The notes below the pieces were generated by a model that did no database searches, had not been told where the DNA came from, and was given only the letters and a program-made list of their open reading frames with translations. Made by a program: the position numbers and the translations under genes. This document shows positions 24,185-30,832 of a DNA stretch of 49,275 nt, piece after piece. Every line of letters starts with the position of its first letter. Position 1 is the stretch's first letter. Source of the DNA: Clostridia bacterium (GTDB lineage Bacteria > Bacillota > Clostridia > Oscillospirales > CAG-272). The stretch spans positions 71,175 through 120,449 of the forward strand of contig JAFVSI010000015.1 in assembly GCA_017503865.1 (NCBI GenBank), read 5' to 3'.

Positions 24185-25132
24185 ATGAAGATTACCGTTC
24201 TTGATGCAAATACACTTGGAAAAGACCTCGACCTTTCAAGGCTTTCCTCGGTTGGAGACGTTACTGTATACGATATTACCGAGCCTTGCAATGTTGAAGA
24301 AAGAATTAAAGATACCGACGTCGTAGTACTAAACAAAATCAAACTTAACGAAACAAACCTTGCGGGAGCAAAAAACTTGAAGCTTATCTGCGTAACTGCT
24401 ACAGGATACGATAACATAGACGTTGCGTACTGCAATACACGCAACATTCAAGTCAGCAATATCGTTGGATATTCAACAAATTCGGTAGCACAGGTAACGG
24501 TTGCGACAGTACTCGAGCTTGCCACCCACATAAGAGAATATAATCGCTACGTGACATCGGGCAACTACACAAACAACGGAGTGGCTAACCGAGTCTCTCC
24601 CGTTTTTCACGAGCTTTCAGGAAAAACCTGGGGAATTATCGGTCTTGGCAATATTGGAAAAAAGGTTGCAAATATTGCAAAAGCATTCGGTTGCCGTGTC
24701 ATAGCTTTCAAACGCACGCCCGACACCGAATACGAGTGCTGTGATCTTGAAACACTTTGCAAAAATTCCGACATAATCTCAATTCATACTCCGCTTAACG
24801 AAAGTACACGGAATATGATTAGCAAAAAAGAGCTTGATATGATGAAGCCGAGTGTTATTATTTATAACGCGGCACGCGGAGCTGTCACCGACGAAAACGC
24901 CGTTGCCGATGCAATTCTCGCGGGCAAAGTAGGAGCGTTCGGTTGTGACGTTTACTCTATTGAACCATTCCCTTCCTCGCACCCCATGCAAAAAATAGCA
25001 AAACTTGACAACGTATGCCTCACACCGCATATGGCGTGGGCAAGCTTTGAGGCAAGAAATCTTTGCATTGACGAGGTAATACTCAATATCGAAAGCTTTA
25101 AAAATGGAATTAAGAGAAATTCTGTAAACTGA
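24185..25132 (+). CDS. D-2-hydroxyacid dehydrogenase
   Basis: A 315-residue NAD(P)-dependent dehydrogenase. The Rossmann motif GLGNIG (153-158), catalytic R231 (NAARGAV), E260 and H282 (LTPHMAW) are complete. The family reduces 2-keto acids such as hydroxypyruvate, glyoxylate or pyruvate; the overall look is closest to hydroxypyruvate/glycerate dehydrogenases, but substrate choice is not readable. It follows tag in one operon. Confidence 0.91.
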   Translation: MKITVLDANTLGKDLDLSRLSSVGDVTVYDITEPCNVEERIKDTDVVVLNKIKLNETNLAGAKNLKLICVTATGYDNIDVAYCNTRNIQVSNIVGYSTNSVAQVTVATVLELATHIREYNRYVTSGNYTNNGVANRVSPVFHELSGKTWGIIGLGNIGKKVANIAKAFGCRVIAFKRTPDTEYECCDLETLCKNSDIISIHTPLNESTRNMISKKELDMMKPSVIIYNAARGAVTDENAVADAILAGKVGAFGCDVYSIEPFPSSHPMQKIAKLDNVCLTPHMAWASFEARNLCIDEVILNIESFKNGIKRNSVN

Positions 25133-25140
25133 TGACACAC

Positions 25141-25163
25141 AAAAGAGGGGCTCCCACTCTTTT
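25141..25163 (+). terminator. Terminator after the dehydrogenase gene
   Basis: A 7-bp stem AAAAGAG/CTCTTTT with a GC-rich loop is followed by a T-rich run. It is weaker than the others in the window. Confidence 0.6.
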
Positions 25164-25201
25164 TGTTTTTAATATATTTCAAATATTATCTTTGAATATT
25201 G

Positions 25202-25230
25202 TTGACTTTTGTGGAGTTTTGTGGTACAAT
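25202..25230 (+). promoter_or_regulatory. Promoter of the DeoR gene with overlapping direct repeats
   Basis: TTGACT (25202-25207) and TACAAT (25225-25230) are 17 bp apart. The spacer holds two direct copies of TTTTGTGG, 10 bp apart, which is a likely autoregulatory operator for the DeoR-type protein. Confidence 0.68.
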
Positions 25231-25263
25231 TACGCAGGCTAATACTTAAAAGGAGGGCTACTT

Positions 25264-26052
25264 ATGTTATCCGAACAAAGACAGTTTGAAATTACTGAAA
25301 TGATTTGCCGTGAAGGTAAAGCAAGTATTTCTGAACTTGCAGAATATTTTGATGTATCCTGTGAAACGATAAGACGTGACCTTATAACGATTAGCAAGGG
25401 GAACCGAGTTAGAAAAGTTCACGGTGGAGCAGTTGCAATTCGTCCTCATATTCAGGATGATGAGTACGCAGTACGTCAGGTTCAAAACGCATATAACAAA
25501 CAAAAAATTGGCGAAAGAGCAGCTCTTTTGGTAAAGGACAACGACGTTATTGGCGTTGATTCGGGAACTTGTGCCGAAGCATTTGCACGATCAATATTTA
25601 ACGTTAAAAACGTAACGTTTATCGTTCATTCCCTTCCCGTTGCGGCAATCCTTGCACAAAAGATCAGTGCAGGAGATTTCTCGGGCAAGGTGATAATAAT
25701 TAGCGGCACTGTTGTTCCTGAAAACGGTTCAATTATAGGAATGAAAACCATTTTGCAGCTTGGAGAGTACCATATAACAAAATCTTTTGTAGGTGCTACT
25801 GCAATAGCGGATTCGGGAATTATGGCAGGAGACGAGGAAACTGCACTTTTAAGTGAAATGCTTGTCAGACAAAGCAGAGCTTCGTACATAATTGCGGAAA
25901 GTGCGAAAATGTATCAGCAAAGCTTTTACAACGTATGTGACTTTGATGAAATAACTGCCATCATAACTGATGACGAACACCCTATCAATTTCAGCCTAAA
26001 AAGAAAAATTACCGAGAGTGGTGCGGAGATAATAACCGTCCCCCTTCGATAA
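25264..26052 (+). CDS. DeoR-family transcriptional regulator
   Basis: A 262-residue DeoR protein. Residues 1-57 form the winged helix with the signature SISELAEYFDVSCETIRRDL, and the rest is the sugar-phosphate-sensing DeoR C-terminal domain (GVDSGTCAEAFA, VHGGA). DeoR proteins respond to phosphorylated sugars. It directly precedes an organophosphate transporter gene, so its effector may be a sugar phosphate or glycerol phosphate (inference). AAGGAGG lies upstream of the ATG. Confidence 0.93.
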   Translation: MLSEQRQFEITEMICREGKASISELAEYFDVSCETIRRDLITISKGNRVRKVHGGAVAIRPHIQDDEYAVRQVQNAYNKQKIGERAALLVKDNDVIGVDSGTCAEAFARSIFNVKNVTFIVHSLPVAAILAQKISAGDFSGKVIIISGTVVPENGSIIGMKTILQLGEYHITKSFVGATAIADSGIMAGDEETALLSEMLVRQSRASYIIAESAKMYQQSFYNVCDFDEITAIITDDEHPINFSLKRKITESGAEIITVPLR

Positions 26053-26067
26053 ATAAACGCAACTGAT

Positions 26068-27291
26068 ATGTCGAATATTAAAAAATTTATTGTAGGAAAA
26101 CCTCTCGCTTGGTTGACAACCTTAATATATTTTACGAGCTATATGACTCGCAAAAACTTTGCGACTGTCCTTCAGCAGGTTATTTTTGAAACGGGAAAAT
26201 CAAAAGACGCACTGTCCGTTATACTCGTTTCTATGACAATTACATACGGTGTCGGTCAGATAATAAGCGGCCGACTTGGAGACAAAATAAAACCAACTAA
26301 TCTGATCTTCTGCGGTCTTATTATGGCGACGTCTATAAATATTGTCTTCCCATTTGTATCAAACTCCATTATAGTTATGGCAATTCTTTGGGGGCTTAAC
26401 GGCTTTGCACACTCAATGATGTGGCCGCCCATAGTAAAAATTCTCGTTACTAATTGCGATGACGATATGTATAGCTACTCGGTCGTTCGAATCTCTTGGG
26501 GTTCCTCGTTTGCGACTATTGCACTCTATGTAATAGCCCCCGTAACAATTGCTATTTCGGGAACTTGGAAAGCTCTTTTCTTTGTTTCGGCGGCTATCGG
26601 TCTTTATATGTGTGTAACTTGGTTTTTCCTTAAAAAACGTATAAATACCGCTTCTCCTAATGAAACGACTACAAACAACAGTGACTGCGGATTCCGTATT
26701 CCAAAAAAAACTGTCTTTCCTATAATATTTATCATTTTCGGTATAATTTTTCAAGGAATGCTCCGTGACGGAATAGCAACGTGGATGCCTACTTATCTTG
26801 TTGAAATTCATAATATGAGTAACGAGGAATCTATTTTCTCCGCTGTTTTTCCCGCTATATTCAGTATATTGACATTTTCACTTTCAAATTGGCTTTATAA
26901 AAAATTCTTTACGAACGAGGTCGTTTGCGGTGCAGTAATATTTGGTGTAGCTACACTTTCCTCTGCTGTCATTTTCCTATTTCACGGAATGAGCTACGTA
27001 GTAGCTATAGTCTGCTTTACACTTATTACGGGATGTATGCACGGCATAAATCTTATGCTTATCACACACGTTCCAAAGCGATTTAAGAAATACGGAAATA
27101 TATCCACCTTTGCTGGCATTGTAAACGCCTGCACCTACGTGGGTGAGGCAATTTTCCTTTACGGAATAGCGGCAATTGCTAATGCTTTCGATTGGAAAAC
27201 AAGCATCGGCGTATGCGTGGTGATCGCTGCTCTCGGTACGGTTTCCTGTATTATAGCAGCAAGACCGTGGCAAAAGTTCAGTGAACAGTAA
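26068..27291 (+). CDS. MFS transporter of the organophosphate:phosphate antiporter type
   Basis: A 407-residue major facilitator with about 12 membrane segments. YFTSYMTRKNF (R28) and LRDGIATWMPTYL (R233) match the two arginine-bearing signatures of the GlpT/UhpT family, which exchanges glycerol-3-phosphate or hexose phosphate for inorganic phosphate. It follows the DeoR gene by 15 bp, with only a weak RBS, so translation probably depends on the upstream gene. Confidence 0.87.
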   Translation: MSNIKKFIVGKPLAWLTTLIYFTSYMTRKNFATVLQQVIFETGKSKDALSVILVSMTITYGVGQIISGRLGDKIKPTNLIFCGLIMATSINIVFPFVSNSIIVMAILWGLNGFAHSMMWPPIVKILVTNCDDDMYSYSVVRISWGSSFATIALYVIAPVTIAISGTWKALFFVSAAIGLYMCVTWFFLKKRINTASPNETTTNNSDCGFRIPKKTVFPIIFIIFGIIFQGMLRDGIATWMPTYLVEIHNMSNEESIFSAVFPAIFSILTFSLSNWLYKKFFTNEVVCGAVIFGVATLSSAVIFLFHGMSYVVAIVCFTLITGCMHGINLMLITHVPKRFKKYGNISTFAGIVNACTYVGEAIFLYGIAAIANAFDWKTSIGVCVVIAALGTVSCIIAARPWQKFSEQ

Positions 27292-27297
27292 CAAAAG

Positions 27298-27320
27298 CAG
27301 GACGGATTTTATCCGTCCTG
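27298..27320. terminator. Terminator between the transporter and TepA-like genes
   Basis: A perfect 10-bp stem CAGGACGGAT/ATCCGTCCTG with a 3-nt loop and TTTTTAT tail, lying between convergent genes. Confidence 0.88.
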
Positions 27321-27323
27321 TTT

Positions 27324-28013
27324 TTATCTTTTGTTTTCTTTTATCATTTCACGAAGAGCATAAATTGCATCAGAAAGACCGCCAACTGAATCAATTATGC
27401 CGCACCTTACCGCCTCGTCACCGTCAATTATAGAGCCCACGTCGGTTGCCATTTCATCGGGACGCATCATAAGCTCGTTTATTTTTTCAGGCTTTGCCTT
27501 TGAATGATCGCAAATGAACTTGACGATTCTCTTCTGCATTTCCGCAAAGTATTTAAAGGTCTGCGGAACACCGACAACAAGACCGTTTATTCTTACAGGG
27601 TGTATCGTCATTGTAGCGGACGGTACTATAAACGAATGTTTTGCAGAGGTAGCAAGAGGTACACCTATCGAGTGTCCACCGCCAAGTACGATAGACACAG
27701 TCGGCTTTGACATTGAGGCAATCATTTCTGCTATTGCAAGTCCCGCCTCAACGTCACCGCCCATTGTATTGAGTACGATTAAGAGCCCGTCGATCTCTTC
27801 ACTTTCCTCGATAGCCACGAGTAGCGGAATTATATGCTCGTACTTCGTAGCCTTTTGACCGTCGGGAAGCACGTAATGCCCCTCTATCTGTCCAATAATC
27901 GACAAACAGTGGATAGTCCCCTTCGAGTTTTTTGTAACTACCGATCCGTTTTTTACTATATCATCGAGACTCTTTTCAGTCTCTTCACTTTCCCTTTTTT
28001 CCTTTTCTGCCAT
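27324..28013 (-). CDS. ClpP-like serine protease, TepA/YmfB type
   Basis: A 229-residue member of the ClpP fold group most like Bacillus TepA (translocation-enhancing protein). The nucleophile S115 (GGGHSIGV) and H138 (TMTIHPVR) are in place; MRPDEMATD may supply the aspartate. The N-terminal 30 residues are highly charged. TepA-like proteins are cytosolic and often sit near sporulation or FtsK genes, which is not so here. Confidence 0.88.
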   Translation of the reverse strand: MAEKEKRESEETEKSLDDIVKNGSVVTKNSKGTIHCLSIIGQIEGHYVLPDGQKATKYEHIIPLLVAIEESEEIDGLLIVLNTMGGDVEAGLAIAEMIASMSKPTVSIVLGGGHSIGVPLATSAKHSFIVPSATMTIHPVRINGLVVGVPQTFKYFAEMQKRIVKFICDHSKAKPEKINELMMRPDEMATDVGSIIDGDEAVRCGIIDSVGGLSDAIYALREMIKENKR

Positions 28014-28085
28014 TTTTCTGCCTCTCTTTATTAAAAATAATGAAGTATTTTATAATATTATTGACACTTTTGATGGTTTTAAGTA

Positions 28086-28114
28086 TTTACAATTCAAAAA
28101 AAATGTGTTATAAT
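28086..28114 (+). promoter_or_regulatory. Promoter of the pduL-NifU-GGGtGRT operon
   Basis: TTTACA (28086-28091) and TATAAT (28109-28114) at 17-bp spacing. A second TTGACA at 28061 lies further upstream. Confidence 0.75.
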
Positions 28115-28171
28115 ATTCGTTGCGGTTAATATATCCAAAATTTGAAAAAAATTTAAAGTGAGGTTTTTGTT

Positions 28172-28741
28172 ATGGCAAAAAAATTCATCGTTGAAACTTC
28201 CGCAAGACACGTACATCTCACAGCTGAGACTGTTGAGACACTCTTCGGAAAAGGTCACACACTTACAAACAAAAAGGATCTTAGTCAGCCCGGTCAGTTC
28301 GCTTGTGAAGAAAAAGTAACTGTTGTTGGCCCTAAGGGTTCTCTTAAGGCAAGCGTTCTCGGTCCTACTCGTCCCGCTGATCAGGTTGAGCTTTCTCTTA
28401 CAGATGCTCGTACAATAGGTGTTGTAGCTCCCGTTCGTGAGTCCGGAGACATCGCAGGCTCCTTCGGTTGCAAGCTTGTTGGTCCTTGCGGAGAGGTTGA
28501 GATCTCTGAAGGCGTTATCGCCGCAAAGCGTCATATACATATGACACCCGCTGATGCTGCTGAGCTTGGTGTTTCCGACAAGGAAATAGTTAGTGTTAAG
28601 CTTGATACTGAGCGTGCACTTACATTCTCAAACGTTGTTGTTAGAGTTAGCGATAAGTTCGCTCTCGCTATGCACATCGATACTGATGAGGCTAATGCTG
28701 CTTGTGCATTTGGCGAAGTTTACGGCGAGATCGTTAAATAA
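28172..28741 (+). CDS. Phosphate acyltransferase PduL-type
   Basis: A 189-residue PduL-family enzyme, unrelated to Pta, that exchanges CoA for phosphate on acyl groups. Its two beta-barrel halves each carry zinc-binding histidines: SARHVHLT (H13, H15) and KRHIHMT (H121, H123). With AckA (6391) it would convert acetyl-CoA to acetate and ATP. There is no N-terminal encapsulation peptide, so it is a cytosolic form not tied to a microcompartment. It is the first gene of a four-gene operon. Confidence 0.94.
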   Translation: MAKKFIVETSARHVHLTAETVETLFGKGHTLTNKKDLSQPGQFACEEKVTVVGPKGSLKASVLGPTRPADQVELSLTDARTIGVVAPVRESGDIAGSFGCKLVGPCGEVEISEGVIAAKRHIHMTPADAAELGVSDKEIVSVKLDTERALTFSNVVVRVSDKFALAMHIDTDEANAACAFGEVYGEIVK

Positions 28742-28780
28742 TTTTACTTGTTTTTAATTTTTTCATAAGGAGATACAAAA

Positions 28781-29497
28781 ATGAGCAAAGAATTTTCTTG
28801 CGAGTACGCAATGAGCACTGAAGTTGCTAATATGTGTACAGTTGCAAAGGGCCCTAATCACGGTCCCGCTCCCATTCCCGAAGAGGGCAAATGGGTACAG
28901 GCTAAAGAGATTACAGACATTTCCGCTTACACTCACGGTGTGGGCTGGTGTGCTCCCCAGCAGGGTGCTTGTAAGCTCTCTCTTAACGTAAAGAACGGAA
29001 TCATCGAAGAGGCTCTCGTTGAGACTATCGGTTGTTCGGGTATGACTCACTCCGCAGCTATGGCAGCAGAGATTCTCCCCGGAAAGACAATCCTTGAGGC
29101 TCTCAACACAGACCTTGTTTGTGATGCTATCAATACAGCTATGCGTGAGCTCTTCCTCCAGATAGTTTACGGTCGTTCACAGTCTGCATTCTCCGAGGGC
29201 GGTCTCGTTATCGGTGCAGGTATGGAAGACCTCGGTAAGGGCGAGCGTTCGATGGTTGGTACAATGTACGGAACAAAGGCTAAGGGCGTTAGATACCTTG
29301 AGATGACAGAGGGTTACTGTACAAGAATGGCTCTTGATGCTGATAATCAGGTTATCGGTTACGAGTTCGTTTCTCTTGGAAAGATGACCGACTTCATCAA
29401 GAAGGGTATGGAGCCTAACGAAGCTTACGAGAAGGCTAAAGGCACTTACGGCAGATTTGCTGACGCCGTTAAGTACATAGACCCCCGTAAGGAATAA
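28781..29497 (+). CDS. NifU/IscU-like iron-sulfur scaffold protein with C-terminal extension
   Basis: A 238-residue protein with an IscU/NifU-N domain. C64, C85 (ETIGCSGMTHS) and C114 fit the three scaffold cysteines, and C57 is extra. The C-terminal 100 residues (about 130-238) are not part of a standard scaffold. The protein is coupled to the GGGtGRT gene 17 bp downstream, an arrangement I know from other anaerobes. A role in iron-sulfur or metal handling is expected from the domain, but the client is unknown. RBS AAGGAG. Confidence 0.88.
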   Translation: MSKEFSCEYAMSTEVANMCTVAKGPNHGPAPIPEEGKWVQAKEITDISAYTHGVGWCAPQQGACKLSLNVKNGIIEEALVETIGCSGMTHSAAMAAEILPGKTILEALNTDLVCDAINTAMRELFLQIVYGRSQSAFSEGGLVIGAGMEDLGKGERSMVGTMYGTKAKGVRYLEMTEGYCTRMALDADNQVIGYEFVSLGKMTDFIKKGMEPNEAYEKAKGTYGRFADAVKYIDPRKE

Positions 29498-29514
29498 TAA
29501 AGGAGGAGACAAAA

Positions 29515-30513
29515 ATGGCACATTTTGAAGGTTATGAAAGACGTGAGGCAAAGATCCTCGCTACTCTTAAAGAATACGGCATCTCCTCTATTGACGAGTG
29601 CAAAGAAATTTGCGATGCTAAGGGAATCGATCCCTATAAGATCACTGAAGAGACACAGCCCATCTGCTTTGAGAATGCAAAGTGGGCATACACAGTTGGT
29701 GCAGCTATCGCTATAAAGAAGGGCTGCACAAAGGCTTCTGATGCCGCTGCCGCTATCGGTATCGGTCTCCAGGCTTTCTGTATTCCCGGCTCTGTTGCTG
29801 AGAACAGAAAGGTAGGACTTGGTCACGGAAATCTCGGTGCAATGCTTCTCTCCGAGGAGACAGAGTGCTTCTGCTTCCTCGCTGGTCACGAGTCCTTCGC
29901 AGCAGCTGAGGGTGCTATCAAGATTGCTCTTAACGCTAATAAGGTTAGAGTTAAGCCCCTTCGCGTTATCCTTAACGGTCTCGGCAAGGACGCTGCTATG
30001 ATCATTTCGAGAATCAATGGATTTACATACGTTCAGACTGAATTTGATCCTTACACCGAAGAGGTTAAGATCATCAAGGAGACTGCTTACTCCAACGGTG
30101 ACAGAGCTAAGGTTAAGTGCTACGGCTCTGACAGTGTTCCCGAGGGCGTTGCTATCATGAGACTCGAGAACGTTGGTGTTTCAATCACAGGTAACTCCAC
30201 TAACCCCACTCGCTTCCAGCACCCCGTTGCAGGAACATATAAGAAGTGGTGCCAGGAGAACGGCGTTAAGTACTTCTCTGTTGCATCGGGCGGTGGTACA
30301 GGTCGTACACTTCACCCCGATAACATGGCTGCAGGTCCTGCTTCCTACGGTATGACTGATACTCTTGGAAGAATGCACGGTGACGCACAGTTCGCAGGTT
30401 CTTCCTCTGTTCCCGCTCACGTTGAGATGATGGGTCTCATCGGTGCAGGTAACAACCCCATGGTCGGAATGACCGTTGCTGTGGCTGTTGCTATCGAAGA
30501 GGCAAGCAAATAA
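29515..30513 (+). CDS. GGGtGRT protein (family of unknown function)
   Basis: A 332-residue protein of the GGGtGRT family, named from the motif seen at residues 259-265 (SGGGTGRTLHPDN). The function is unknown; genes of this family sit next to NifU-like scaffolds in many anaerobes. There are several cysteines (C29, C33, C51, C71, C89, C118, C120) but no standard cluster motif. The last 29 codons and about 230 bp downstream recur at 39037, and part recurs at 40730. RBS AAAGGAGGAG. Confidence 0.92.
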   Translation: MAHFEGYERREAKILATLKEYGISSIDECKEICDAKGIDPYKITEETQPICFENAKWAYTVGAAIAIKKGCTKASDAAAAIGIGLQAFCIPGSVAENRKVGLGHGNLGAMLLSEETECFCFLAGHESFAAAEGAIKIALNANKVRVKPLRVILNGLGKDAAMIISRINGFTYVQTEFDPYTEEVKIIKETAYSNGDRAKVKCYGSDSVPEGVAIMRLENVGVSITGNSTNPTRFQHPVAGTYKKWCQENGVKYFSVASGGGTGRTLHPDNMAAGPASYGMTDTLGRMHGDAQFAGSSSVPAHVEMMGLIGAGNNPMVGMTVAVAVAIEEASK

Positions 30514-30539
30514 TCCTTTATCTACAAGGAGATATTAGC

Positions 30540-30596
30540 GTGATTGTTATACTTATTGCATTGTGGTTTTTTTTAACACTATTAAAAAACAACTAG
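30540..30596 (+). CDS. 18-residue hydrophobic microprotein downstream of GGGtGRT
   Basis: A GTG-started 18-codon frame reads MIVILIALWFFLTLLKNN. It is one hydrophobic segment with a positive-polar tail, so it would be a small inner-membrane peptide. AAGGAG lies eight bases before the start and the gene ends in the same operon before the terminator. A second copy at 39155 keeps the same length, frame and chemistry (MFILLVALWFFYTLLKNN) with no indel. That pattern supports real translation. It is too short for standard gene callers. Confidence 0.62.
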   Translation: MIVILIALWFFLTLLKNN

Positions 30597-30622
30597 AATA
30601 CTGAAAGCAATACGATAAAATT

Positions 30623-30670
30623 GAATGGTCATTGTAGGGGGGACTTCGCGAAGCCCCTGCGGAGCCATTC
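30623..30670. repeat. 48-bp imperfect palindrome, interspersed-repeat-like
   Basis: Nested inverted repeats: outer GAATGG/CCATTC, then GTAGGGG/CCCCTGC, and an inner CTTCG/CGAAG. This GC-rich hairpin sits in the AT-rich 3' region of repeat copy 1 and has no counterpart in copy 2. It looks like a REP- or MITE-type inserted element. Confidence 0.5.
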
Positions 30671-30704
30671 ATAAACGACGCTTACAAAATCACAAATAAA
30701 AAAG

Positions 30705-30746
30705 TTGGACACATCATAAACGTATTTTCGTTCGTGATGTGTCCAA
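30705..30746 (+). terminator. Terminator of the pduL-GGGtGRT operon
   Basis: A perfect 12-bp stem TTGGACACATCA/TGATGTGTCCAA with an 18-nt loop is followed by TATTTTTTG. The same stem recurs at 39313 and 40826. Confidence 0.88.
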
Positions 30747-30780
30747 TATTTTTTGTTTAAAAAACTTATTATACATAGGT

Positions 30781-30810
30781 AAAAGCGGTGAGCCGAGGCT
30801 CACCGCTTTT
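30781..30810. terminator. Terminator of the subtilase-cohesin operon
   Basis: A perfect 14-bp stem AAAAGCGGTGAGCC/GGCTCACCGCTTTT with loop GA, lying 22 bp after the cohesin gene stop. It can act on both strands. Confidence 0.9.
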
Positions 30811-30832
30811 TTATTTAGATTAACTTAAACTA

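Larger units (their letters stand above)
30424..30750 (+). repeat. Repeat copy 1: GGGtGRT 3' end, microprotein and terminator
   Basis: This is the reference copy attached to the intact gene. It runs from codon 304 of the GGGtGRT gene to the TGGACACATCA terminator. Copies at 39037-39358 and 40730-40870 share the same order of parts. Confidence 0.85.
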
